From the NCBI GenBank assembly GCA_002724245.1, contig PBOG01000184.1:1-63044 (forward strand): DNA of 63,044 nucleotides, written 5' to 3'. Source of the DNA: Planctomycetaceae bacterium (lineage in GTDB: Bacteria; Planctomycetota; Planctomycetia; Pirellulales; Pirellulaceae). The position numbers were made by a program, and so were the translations under genes. Shown here one piece after another: positions 28,313 through 37,013 of the stretch. The number at the start of each line of letters is the position of its first letter. The stretch's first letter is position 1. The notes beneath the pieces are model-generated. The model searched no databases and had not been told where the DNA came from. It was given only the letters and a program-made list of their open reading frames with translations.

Positions 28313-29995
28313 TCAGTAAAGAGCGATGGCACGTCCAGGGCCACCGTGGCAGCCTTGAATCTTGACAGGAGCAAAGAGGAAATACGCCTTCTCGGGAAGT
28401 CCACCAAGGTTGGTAAGAAATTCCACACCCACGACTCCCCGTGACCCCAATGCCCAATACGTTTTCAACGCATTCTTGGGATCGACACCACCGAGAGTTG
28501 GCCCGTCGGTGCCGATGCAGCGGATTCCCCGGTCTGCGAGATACATTGCACTTGCAGGTGTCAACGCCGGCCAGCCCTCGGTGACGCCATTAATCGGATC
28601 TGCGAGGCAGGCGCTACCTTCAGGGAACTTTTTCATGTGTCGATCGGTATGTCCGCTACGAAAAAGAACGACGTCGCCGGGTTTGAGCTGGCCGTGTTCT
28701 GTTTCATATTGCTTGATAATACTAACAGTAATTTCCGGGGATGCTGGCCAGACGGCCCTGGTTGTGGACCCGACGAGCGAGCTTACATCGATGATGCGTG
28801 CCCAGCCGCAAGTTTGCGAAAGGGGCACTTGTTCTGTGGTTACCGCGGACACACCTCGAGGACCAAAGTCGCGTTCGTATTCATCCAACGCGATACGATC
28901 TTCCGGCGCGTACACATTCTTATCTATGGCCTTGGGCGGTAACGCGTAGGCCGGCGGTACAAGATGTGTTCCGGCTTGGCTGTCCATGACATGGCCGTGA
29001 TGGTAAAGCTGTAGATTCTCTGCCCAGGCAAAGTCACACTTCATGTAGCGCTGTCGGTGCTGATCGACACCCTTACCAGGCCAGGTCAAAGGGTATTCAA
29101 TCGACATGGTTACCGAGAGATCCTGGACGCGTTTATTCTTGGCGGAAGCGATCAACGTTGGTGCTAGGTCGCCCACGATGGCGAAGGATCGGCCTTCACC
29201 GTAGGGCCCACCCGCGTGTTTAGGTCCCATCATGCAATAGAACGCTCCTGTGACAGGTAGTTGACCTAGTCCAGTCGCTCCTTCAGTAAAGATTGCACCG
29301 TATTTGAGCGCAGCCAGATGGGCTGGGTCTGCGAGCTCAGATGGGAGTGTGCCCATGCTGGGGCTATCGGTGCCAATGTGAAAGACGTTTCGGGATGCGA
29401 TGTAGTCCATCGTCGTCGGATCTGGGTCGGGATAGCCTGAGTATTTTTTCTCGATCACATCGGCGACGAAACGGCGACCAGCCGGTAGTGGTTGATAGTA
29501 CTTGTCAGAGTAATCGCTGCGAAAAAGAACAGCATCTCCGAAACGGAAAGGGCGATACTTCGCTTCCCAAGCTTGAACGTGCTGCCTGGTTATAAGCGGG
29601 CTCACTCCTGGGGCGCCGGTGTCCAATAGTTCTCTAAGGTCAATGATGCAGGCTTCGCCTACAAATTTCCAAGCCGGTACTTTTTCGGTGAACTCGTTTC
29701 CGTAAGGCCCAGAATTAGGAAGCTTTAGTTCTGGTCGAGCTACCGAGTGAGGGGGCACATCCATTTGTGTCCCGGTGTTTCCGTCGATGTTCAGAGTGTC
29801 AATGTTGTACGCACTTTTCCTGCCAATTTTCCTTACGTGAGTCAAACGGAACCGGGGGAAACCTTCTGGCCATGTACAGGGGTAGTTTTCCGCGACCAGC
29901 AGTGACAGATCGACGAATCGCGATGGTTTCTGTGCATGTGCCAGTGGGGTTGTGAGCAAGAAAAAAATAGCAAACCAACAATAACGCGCAGGCAT
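28313..29995 (-). CDS. Secreted tandem cyclase-fold (KynB-like) protein
   Basis: 560 residues from the ATG at 29995, where a signal peptide begins (cleavage near AHA-QKP); the longer frame starts with TTG. Two cyclase/kynurenine-formamidase-like domains follow (about 25-290 and 295-555); paired motifs FGDAVLFRSDYSDKYY / PGDVVLFRSGHTDRHM and HIGTDSPSMG / CIGTDGPTLGG show the duplication. The metal motif HxGTHxDxPxH is altered in both: NTGTQMDVPPH in the first and QAGTHLVPPAY in the second. These families hydrolyse formylkynurenine, isatin or similar amides. Activity here is uncertain. Confidence 0.87.
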   Translation of the reverse strand: MPARYCWFAIFFLLTTPLAHAQKPSRFVDLSLLVAENYPCTWPEGFPRFRLTHVRKIGRKSAYNIDTLNIDGNTGTQMDVPPHSVARPELKLPNSGPYGNEFTEKVPAWKFVGEACIIDLRELLDTGAPGVSPLITRQHVQAWEAKYRPFRFGDAVLFRSDYSDKYYQPLPAGRRFVADVIEKKYSGYPDPDPTTMDYIASRNVFHIGTDSPSMGTLPSELADPAHLAALKYGAIFTEGATGLGQLPVTGAFYCMMGPKHAGGPYGEGRSFAIVGDLAPTLIASAKNKRVQDLSVTMSIEYPLTWPGKGVDQHRQRYMKCDFAWAENLQLYHHGHVMDSQAGTHLVPPAYALPPKAIDKNVYAPEDRIALDEYERDFGPRGVSAVTTEQVPLSQTCGWARIIDVSSLVGSTTRAVWPASPEITVSIIKQYETEHGQLKPGDVVLFRSGHTDRHMKKFPEGSACLADPINGVTEGWPALTPASAMYLADRGIRCIGTDGPTLGGVDPKNALKTYWALGSRGVVGVEFLTNLGGLPEKAYFLFAPVKIQGCHGGPGRAIALY

Positions 29996-30115
29996 GGTCT
30001 CGCTCCCGATGTGCAATCTGAATGAATATGGCTGGAAACTAACAGCGAATGTAGTTTGAGTACGTTAAGTGCTCTCCGGGGACCGTTATTACATCATGCA
30101 TACAGATTGTCGAAA

Positions 30116-31216
30116 CTACACCGCGACCCCGATGGCCTTGTTGAGGGCCGGCATGAGTTCCTTGGTGAACAGCTCCATGCTCCGTAGCCAGCTTGCTTTG
30201 TCGTCCCAATCGTAGCTCATCAAGGTAAGCATTCCGAACGGCCCGGTTTCTTCGATAAGCTCTAACAGACGCCGGAGCACTTCATCAACGTCACCGGCAA
30301 TAATCTGTTCTGACATGAGGAAGTCGAGGTTGCATTCACTGTCAGGCATTTCGAGGTCACGTTTGTAGATCTTGCGACCTAGTCCTTTGTCGAACAACCG
30401 TCCGATGTACTCAAAATTGCCGCCTAGCGAATTGCTGCGTGCTCGTTCCTGAGCTTCTTTCGTTGTGTCCGCAAGGAAGATCGACCGGGCAACCTTGTAC
30501 TGGGACCGGTCTGGCGTAACGCCGGCTTCCTGGGCAGCAGCTTCGTAGGTTTTAAAGAAGTCCGCTATGACGTTGCCTGTGACAAGGCAATGTGCGAACG
30601 GTTGGTACCCACGGGCCCCGGCCATCTTCATGCTCGATGAGTTGCGGCTCATCGCCGGAATCGCGATTGGCGCATGAGGCTGCTGTAGCGGTCGATGGAC
30701 AAACCCGATCCCTGTCTCCTCGTCGACACTCTTGTCCAGGTCGATTTTCCAGAATTGTCCGTCATAGTGATATGGTGGGTCGCTTTTCCACAAATACAGA
30801 ATAATCTCAATGGCCTCCTGCACCATTGCTGATCCAAGTTTCGGGTCGAGTCCGTACAACTCTTGGTCGGCGGTGACACTTCCGGAGCCAAAACAGAGGC
30901 TAAGGCGGCCTTTGGACAAGTGGTCCAGGAAGGCTAGCCGGCTCGCGACATGAGCTGGGTGATGTTGTTGCAGGCAGACCGGTGCGGGACCCATGCGGAT
31001 TGACTGAGTTTCACCTAGTGCACGCGCGATGAAGATCTCGGGCATGACGATGTTCTCATACTTCATCGTATGGTGTTCGCCAATCCAGAACTCTTTGAAT
31101 CCCAGTTGTTCGGCAGTGCAGATCAGCTCTAGATCTTCGTCAAGACACTGGCTCCACGATTTCTCGGGAGGGTGAAATGGCATAATGAACATGCCATAGT
31201 CGATTTGATTTGTCAT
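30116..31216 (-). CDS. Luciferase-like (LLM class) flavin-dependent monooxygenase
   Basis: 366 residues. The TIM-barrel luciferase signature is clear: MFIMPFHPPEKSW, QLGFKEFWIGEHHTM, VCLQQHHPAHVASRLAFLDHLSKGRL and CFGSGSVTADQELYG. FMNH2-dependent oxygenases of this family cleave or oxidise alkanesulfonates, aldehydes, ketones or aromatic compounds. The flavin-reductase gene 115 bp upstream on the same strand would supply reduced FMN, making a two-component system. Substrate unknown. Confidence 0.93.
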   Translation of the reverse strand: MTNQIDYGMFIMPFHPPEKSWSQCLDEDLELICTAEQLGFKEFWIGEHHTMKYENIVMPEIFIARALGETQSIRMGPAPVCLQQHHPAHVASRLAFLDHLSKGRLSLCFGSGSVTADQELYGLDPKLGSAMVQEAIEIILYLWKSDPPYHYDGQFWKIDLDKSVDEETGIGFVHRPLQQPHAPIAIPAMSRNSSSMKMAGARGYQPFAHCLVTGNVIADFFKTYEAAAQEAGVTPDRSQYKVARSIFLADTTKEAQERARSNSLGGNFEYIGRLFDKGLGRKIYKRDLEMPDSECNLDFLMSEQIIAGDVDEVLRRLLELIEETGPFGMLTLMSYDWDDKASWLRSMELFTKELMPALNKAIGVAV

Positions 31217-31331
31217 GGAATATCTCCTGCTTCTTCGTCAGGTTTGTTGGAAGTTGGTGTTCGATAACTCTGTGCCGCAGACCATGAACGTGTCAAAACA
31301 ACTTGCGTGGCTTTGATCAAATCTCTGAGCA

Positions 31332-31823
31332 TCATTCACTATTCTTGAGGATCTGAGAATAACCGCCGGAGAAATAGAGTAGCGGTTCTTCCTCTGTTGC
31401 GTCGCCGGCCAGAATCTCACCGATGAACATGTCGTGGTCGCCCGCGCGGACGGTGTTGACGATCTTGCAATCGACCCAGGCCAGCGAATCTGCCAGGATG
31501 GGTGCCCCTGTTTCAGCTGTCGTAAACTCAAGGTCCGAGAAATCCTTCGGGCCCTTGAACGCAAAGCGGTCAGAAATAGCTTGTTGTTTTGCCGACAGAA
31601 TATTAAGCACAAAGCAGCCGGACTCTGAGAACTGAGTATGGGACTGCCCATCTCGCTTTACACATAGCAGCACCAGGGGGGGATCGAGCGAGAGAGACGT
31701 GACTGCGTTGGCCGTCATACCCCAAGTATTGTCACCGTTTCGGGTGCTTGCGACAGTCACGCCCGTCGCAAACTTGCCCATGATCCGCCGCTGGTCTTGA
31801 GGATCGAATGTCATCGAGGTCAT
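31332..31823 (-). CDS. Flavin reductase (FMN-binding split-barrel) of a two-component monooxygenase
   Basis: 163 residues, normal length. Motifs: MGKFATGVTVAST, GMTANAVTSLSLDPPLVLLCV (flavin phosphate binding) and AGDHDMFIGEIL. It reduces FMN or FAD with NAD(P)H for a partner oxygenase; the luciferase-like gene next downstream is the obvious partner. A second ATG three codons in is an equally possible start. Confidence 0.92.
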   Translation of the reverse strand: MTSMTFDPQDQRRIMGKFATGVTVASTRNGDNTWGMTANAVTSLSLDPPLVLLCVKRDGQSHTQFSESGCFVLNILSAKQQAISDRFAFKGPKDFSDLEFTTAETGAPILADSLAWVDCKIVNTVRAGDHDMFIGEILAGDATEEEPLLYFSGGYSQILKNSE

Positions 31824-32043
31824 CCAACTATGGTTGTATTGAAGTAATCAGGCCAGATTGTAGCAGACATTTTCTCCGACTTCTTCCCTCTGTGGACGAC
31901 AGATCATTCAGCGTGTGGGGTTGTGATCTGGGAAGGGACTTTTGATACTCAGGTGGATCAAGTCGTTGTCTCGCCAGCATGTTGTGTTTCGGTTACCGAG
32001 CTGCTGGCTTTTTCGTTTTAGCCATCTCTTCACGGTCAAGATC

Positions 32044-33321
32044 ATGCAACGCACGCATAGCCAAGAAATCATTTCCCGGGCCCGGCAGCTGATGCCCGGT
32101 GGTGTCAATAGCCCAGCCCGAGCCTTTGGCGCTGTGGGCGGTGACCCGGTGGTATTTACGCACGGAAGCGGACCGTATTTATTTGACGTCGATGGCAACC
32201 GTTACATCGATTATGTACTGTCATGGGGCCCTATGATTCTTGGGCACGGGCACTCTGAAGTAACCAGTGCGATTCAAGCAGCGGTCCAGCGGGGTACTAG
32301 TTTTGGCGCACCAACTCAAGCTGAGAATGATCTGGCGGAGTTGATTATTGAAGCAGTTCCCTCGGTCGAGAAAGTCCGGCTCGTAAATTCGGGAACCGAG
32401 GCGACGATGAGTGCGATTCGCCTTGCCCGGGGCTATACACAACGTGATGTGATCATCAAGTTTGCCGGCAACTATCACGGCCATGTGGATAGCTTGCTGG
32501 TTGCAGCTGGTAGTTCCGCTGCAACGCTCGCAGTCCCGGATTCACCAGGTGTTACAGCTGGTACAAGCCAAGACACGGTAATCCTTCCCTACAACGATAT
32601 ATCTGCAGTGACAGAAGCGTTTCAACAGCACGGTGATCGGATTGCCGGCGTGATTTTAGAACCGGTTGTGGGGAATATGGGCTGTGTTCCAGCGGGTCAG
32701 GAATTTCTCGCTGCATTACGGGAGTTAACCGAGCACTACGGGGCCCTGCTCATTTTTGATGAAGTGATGTCGGGCTTTCGAGTAGCCTATGGAGGTGCAC
32801 AGCAATTGAGGGGCGTCATTCCTGACCTGACTACACTAGGAAAAATTGTGGGTGGGGGAATGCCGATTGGTGCATATGGAGGCAAGGCCGAGATTATGGA
32901 CCAGATGTTGCCCAACGGAAAAGTCTTTCAGGCCGGTACGTTGAGTGGTAATCCGATTGCGACAGCCGCCGGCATTGCGACGTTAAAGATCTTGCGTGAT
33001 GAATCGATCTACGTGGAATTAGAGCGTAAAGCAGCTGACCTTGCCGCAGGGCTGCAGTCAGCTATTGGAGATGCAGATGCCCATGTTGCTCGTGTGGGTA
33101 GCATGTTGACGCTGTTTTTTCATTCACAGCCAGTTTCTCATTGGGAAAACGCGGCCCAATGTGACACTGATCGTTTCGCACGATTTTTTTGGGGAATGTT
33201 GGACCGCGGTATCTACCTGCCATGTAGTCAATTTGAGGCAGTGTTCCTTTCGACTTGCCACCAAGAAGAAGACATTCGACAGACAGTTGAGGCTGCGCGC
33301 GAAGTGTTTGCGGAGATTTGA
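32044..33321 (+). CDS. hemL: Glutamate-1-semialdehyde 2,1-aminomutase
   Basis: 425 residues from the ATG at 32044 (MQRTHSQEIISRARQLMPGG), the usual family start; the longer frame adds 34 unrelated residues. PLP-enzyme features: GVNSPARAF, FAGNYHGHVD, DEVMSGFR and the PLP-lysine in LGKIVGGGMPIGAYGG. It makes 5-aminolevulinate in the C5 heme pathway. Monocistronic, divergent from the flavin-reductase gene. Confidence 0.96.
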   Translation: MQRTHSQEIISRARQLMPGGVNSPARAFGAVGGDPVVFTHGSGPYLFDVDGNRYIDYVLSWGPMILGHGHSEVTSAIQAAVQRGTSFGAPTQAENDLAELIIEAVPSVEKVRLVNSGTEATMSAIRLARGYTQRDVIIKFAGNYHGHVDSLLVAAGSSAATLAVPDSPGVTAGTSQDTVILPYNDISAVTEAFQQHGDRIAGVILEPVVGNMGCVPAGQEFLAALRELTEHYGALLIFDEVMSGFRVAYGGAQQLRGVIPDLTTLGKIVGGGMPIGAYGGKAEIMDQMLPNGKVFQAGTLSGNPIATAAGIATLKILRDESIYVELERKAADLAAGLQSAIGDADAHVARVGSMLTLFFHSQPVSHWENAAQCDTDRFARFFWGMLDRGIYLPCSQFEAVFLSTCHQEEDIRQTVEAAREVFAEI

Positions 33322-33655
33322 CTCTTATGGCTTTCTGGGTGTCTGTGCTGGCTTTACATGGCTACTTGCTCTTGCGTTCACGACACCAGGCGGAAATTGC
33401 AATGGCTCACCGCATTTAGGCAGTCCACCGGTAGGTGGGTAACGGTTGATCCGGCAACCGCTCTCCATGTGGTAGTGAGTCGGTCAGATTCTATATAGTT
33501 TGTCCATCTTATCAGCCGATGAATCTTTGCGAGTGTAGGTTTGCTTGCACTAGTGTCGCGCTGATTCTGTGGTGCATTTTGGCGTCGCATAGTTGTGTGC
33601 AGGCAAACTCTTTCGCTACGTGATTTTTCACACGAGAAAGGGGACGCGGACTCGA
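33322..33655. other. Region after hemL with two adjacent small hairpins
   Basis: 334 bp without a recognised gene. Two stem-loops stand side by side: CCACC/GGTGG (33425-33438) and CGGTTG/CAACCG (33443-33460). Neither has a T-run, so a terminator role is not shown. The rest should include the promoter for the next gene. Confidence 0.35.
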
Positions 33656-34387
33656 ATGTGGTGCAGCAGTTGTCAACAGGATGTTCCCGGAATTGCATCA
33701 CCAAGTGGTGTTACTGCAGTCGGGTGCGCACGTTGTGGCAGCGCGCTAACGATCGAACACGGATCCCGGTCGACGATTGATTTTGCGGAACCAGGCAGTG
33801 CGACTGCGTGCGGTCCAACAGATTGCCTTGCTGTCGAAAAGGTGTTTGAGTCAGGTGCTGCTTCAGCACGTCTCGAATGGGAACGTTGTGAGTGGGATGC
33901 GGATCTTCCGCACCCTGACTTTGCGTTGCACGACTTAGCAGAACCCCAGACTGTCAAACGTTACCTGCCGATTACATCTGAACCACAGGCGCCGTTACGG
34001 GAGACGCCTTCGCAATGGAGAAGTGCCGGCGGCGAATCTAAGACCGCGCGGGGCTTGAACCAACGACGTCTGGGATGGTGTTTTGTTGCCTGGGGATTAG
34101 GTAGCGTTGTGCCATGCGGTTCATGGGCGATGTGGTTTGTTGCCCAAAATGACAGCCTCTGGATGTTTGCAACGCTGGCGGCATTTATGTCACTGGTAGT
34201 CCTTTTGTTTGGCCTTGTTCTAACCCTGCATGCGCAGGCGCGGCAGGTTGAGGCGATCGCTGGCATCTTGCAGTTTTTCGTGCGCGAAATTAGGCAACTG
34301 CGGGCCGACGGTGCCGGCGTTGTGAAAGATGCTCAGCCGTGCGCATCGCAGTATGCGAACGATCAACGCCAAAGCCGTGCAGCTTGA
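33656..34387 (+). CDS. Zinc-ribbon membrane protein, unknown function
   Basis: 243 residues from the ATG at 33656; the longer frame begins with TTG and adds 21 residues. It starts MWCSSCQQDVPGI and continues to CARCGS, a CxxC...CxxC zinc ribbon at residues 3-29. A polar linker follows, then two hydrophobic helices at about 137-160 and 165-190, and a helical tail. The layout (cytosolic ribbon, linker, helical pair) is reminiscent of planctomycete hypothetical proteins; the role is unknown. Convergent with recJ, 149 bp away. Confidence 0.75.
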   Translation: MWCSSCQQDVPGIASPSGVTAVGCARCGSALTIEHGSRSTIDFAEPGSATACGPTDCLAVEKVFESGAASARLEWERCEWDADLPHPDFALHDLAEPQTVKRYLPITSEPQAPLRETPSQWRSAGGESKTARGLNQRRLGWCFVAWGLGSVVPCGSWAMWFVAQNDSLWMFATLAAFMSLVVLLFGLVLTLHAQARQVEAIAGILQFFVREIRQLRADGAGVVKDAQPCASQYANDQRQSRAA

Positions 34388-34536
34388 TTCAATTTTGGAG
34401 TCTAGGCCTGCCACGCCGGTAGTAACTTCAAGTGACGACTGACGGTGGGCTGCGCACTGAATCATTGCAGGCATCGTAGCACCGTGCTCGCTTCCGTCCC
34501 TGACACTGCTCAGTGACAACGTATCTTCTACCTGAA

Positions 34537-36294
34537 TCAAGGATTCGATGTGGCAACTTTAGCAGGGCGCCAATCGACAAGATGCAATTCGACCGTGCGA
34601 CGACCGGCGAACTCGTTGATGACTGGGCGGTATGCGACATCAATCGGCGTTTTGAGTTGAGTCATTTCGTCCGCCCAGTCACCTTGTCCAAAAGCCACGG
34701 CGCGCAGTTTTGTTGCGTGTTGCGAAAGTCGTACGGTCAGGTGACGTTCGCCTCCTCCCATCCGTTTGGGCTGATCGATTTCTACGCAGCTGGCACAGAG
34801 AACCGGGCGCGGGTTCCCTTGTCCAAATGGAGCCATTTGTTCGATCTGTTCGACCGTGCCCAAGGTAAGTTGTGATAACGGTGCTTCGGCATCGATGTGA
34901 ACTTCTGGGATACGGGAATAGTCATTGATCTCACTTGCCGCAAATTGCTGAAAGTCTTCTCGGAATGCGTCGATGTTGTCTTCAGAGATTTGCAGGCCTG
35001 CTGCCGCTTCGTGTCCGCCGTGTGAAATCAAATGCGCAGTACAGTGCTGCAGTGCTGCGTGAAGGTTTAGCCCACAGGCACTGCGGCCGGAGCCGATCCC
35101 AGGTTTGCTGCCGAGCGTATCGGTAGAAATAAGAATTACCGGTCGATTGTGTTTTTCCGCTAACCGTCCAGCGACGATGCCAATAATGCCTGCATGCCAA
35201 CCTCTCCCGACAAGTACTAACGCAGAATCTTGATCGGGGTCTGTCGTTTCCTTCACCTGTTTGGAAGCGGCTAATTGAACACTGCGTTCAAGGCTGACTC
35301 GGCTCTGGTTCAGTTCGTGAATATAAGCGGCTAACGCTGTGGCCCGTTGAGGGGATTCCGTAACAAGCAGTTCTACACCGAGTTGGGCCTGGCCGAGTCG
35401 CCCGGCAGCGTTCAATCGCGGAGCAAGTGAAAAGGCGATGTCATCACTTGAAAGTGATGTTTTCTTGTCCAGTTGGGTTAGTTGCATCAGCGCCTGCAGC
35501 CCAGGCTGCGCCCGACCTTGCAAACTTCCCAGGCCGTGGCGTACGAGAATGCGATTTTCGTCCAGCAAGGGAACCATGTCGGCTACGGTTCCAATTGCCG
35601 CAATCCCCATCGCGGACATCAGAAAATTCCGCATCGGCACGCTGACCTTTTTTGCCTGGCTTGCTTGTTGACAAAGCGCCCAGGCGACCTTGAAGGCCAC
35701 GCCGGCACCGCACAGGTACCCGAACGGATAGTGGGTGCCCGGCAGCCGCGGATGGACGATAGTAGCGGCTTGGGGTAGTTCGCTGCCCATCTCATGGTGG
35801 TCGGTGATGATCAATTCGATTCCGAGTTCACGTGCTGTTTCAGCTTCGGAAACGCTAGCGATGCCACAGTCCACTGAAATGACTAGCGATGCGCCCCGTT
35901 CTGCCAGACTGCGTAAAGTATCGTGTTTCAGGCCGTAGCCCTCTTCGAGTCGATTGGGGATGTGGTATCCGACGTCAGCCCCGATGAGTTTCAGGCAAAG
36001 GTAGAGGATTGCAGTCCCCGTCATGCCGTCGGCATCGTAGTCACCATGGATGACAATACGTCTACCTGCTTTCATGGCCGCCAGCAGACGTTCTGCAGCA
36101 TCCGTCGCACCGGGTAGCTCGCCTGGGTCTCGAAGACCGGACAGTCGCGTGTCCAGGAAGCTCGCGACTTCTTTAGGCTGATAGAACCCGCGCGCAACCA
36201 GTAGCTGTGCTACGATCGAAGGCACCCCGGCCTGGCTGGCAAGGTCTTCAATTCGTCCGGCGTCGTGTGTGGGAATGCGCCAACGCTTATCCAT
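34537..36294 (-). CDS. recJ: Single-stranded-DNA-specific exonuclease RecJ
   Basis: 585 residues, normal length. DHH-family catalytic motifs: GDYDADGMTG, SVDCGIAS, ITDHHEMG, HPRLPG; the DHHA1 domain has SHGGHEAAAG and an OB-fold domain closes the chain. It degrades single-stranded DNA 5' to 3' in recombination and mismatch/base-excision repair. rpmG lies 167 bp upstream on the same strand. Confidence 0.96.
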   Translation of the reverse strand: MDKRWRIPTHDAGRIEDLASQAGVPSIVAQLLVARGFYQPKEVASFLDTRLSGLRDPGELPGATDAAERLLAAMKAGRRIVIHGDYDADGMTGTAILYLCLKLIGADVGYHIPNRLEEGYGLKHDTLRSLAERGASLVISVDCGIASVSEAETARELGIELIITDHHEMGSELPQAATIVHPRLPGTHYPFGYLCGAGVAFKVAWALCQQASQAKKVSVPMRNFLMSAMGIAAIGTVADMVPLLDENRILVRHGLGSLQGRAQPGLQALMQLTQLDKKTSLSSDDIAFSLAPRLNAAGRLGQAQLGVELLVTESPQRATALAAYIHELNQSRVSLERSVQLAASKQVKETTDPDQDSALVLVGRGWHAGIIGIVAGRLAEKHNRPVILISTDTLGSKPGIGSGRSACGLNLHAALQHCTAHLISHGGHEAAAGLQISEDNIDAFREDFQQFAASEINDYSRIPEVHIDAEAPLSQLTLGTVEQIEQMAPFGQGNPRPVLCASCVEIDQPKRMGGGERHLTVRLSQHATKLRAVAFGQGDWADEMTQLKTPIDVAYRPVINEFAGRRTVELHLVDWRPAKVATSNP

Positions 36295-36461
36295 AGCGTC
36301 CCAAGGAATTCGACATCCTGATGAATTCGGGAGGTTACTTTAATAGAGCGCGAATGACCGTTGGTTGGCTCTTTGCGAGGTCTGGCGAGTACACCTTGTC
36401 GAGGATATCGCTAATATTCCCCATGCAAAATGAAGGCCTGGCGGGCCACATTTCAGAGCGT

Positions 36462-36626
36462 TTACTTTTTCTTTTCCACATGCATCGTATGCTTGCGCAG
36501 CCGCGGACTATATTTTTGCAAGCGTAATTTCTCACCGCCCGGTTTGCGGCGCAAAGTATAGTTGTAGTCGCCAGTTTCTTCGCAAACGAGGAAGATGACT
36601 TCAGCTTTCTTTCCTCTCTTGGCCAT
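36462..36626 (-). CDS. rpmG: 50S ribosomal protein L33
   Basis: 54 residues, MAKRGKKAEVIFLVCEETG to a Lys-rich end (VEKKK). The NYTLRRKPGGEKLRLQKYSP block is the L33 signature as seen in planctomycetes. The zinc CxxC pairs of many L33 proteins are absent: only one Cys remains. The ATG at 36626 has AAGGA 9 nt upstream. It binds 23S rRNA near the E site. Monocistronic, divergent from the toroid protein gene. Confidence 0.93.
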   Translation of the reverse strand: MAKRGKKAEVIFLVCEETGDYNYTLRRKPGGEKLRLQKYSPRLRKHTMHVEKKK

Positions 36627-37013
36627 CGCAGGTCGTCCTTACTACTTGGTTCGATTCTCGTGCGGCACTGCCTTCTCGTGTGACAATGCTCCACAGATGA
36701 CCGCTTATCTTAGCGAAACCCGTAGGCTAGTGTAACCGTTGCCCGCTCATTCGGCTCATTCGTGGGGATGGCGTTTGACCAGGGCCACTGGTTCCGGCCA
36801 AACGCATTAAGGTCCGTAAACACCACGTATGCTATCAGTTAGGAATTCGCTCAGAGCCTGGCTGCGGTTCGAATGCCACACCAGATTAAATGTAGTAACC
36901 AGAGGCAGAGCTTGCGTTTACAGGCAAATTGGGTACCTTTAATAGTAGGGTCCTTCGTTGCGGTGCGGGCCTGTTCTTGAGGGCAAATATCTCCTAGCTC
37001 AGAAAGCCCTGGA
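36627..37013. other. Divergent regulatory region between rpmG and the toroid protein gene
   Basis: 387 bp. It contains the promoters of both genes; no convincing sigma-70 pair was found. I checked the GGTTCGAATGCC segment near 36870 as a tRNA T-arm and found no stem pairing. The rpmG ribosome site AAGGA is within the first 15 bp. Confidence 0.35.

Noticed and set aside
36860-36885. GGTTCGAATGCC segment resembling a tRNA T-arm
   Set aside because: The flanking bases do not form the 5-bp T stem and no acceptor or anticodon arms are found.
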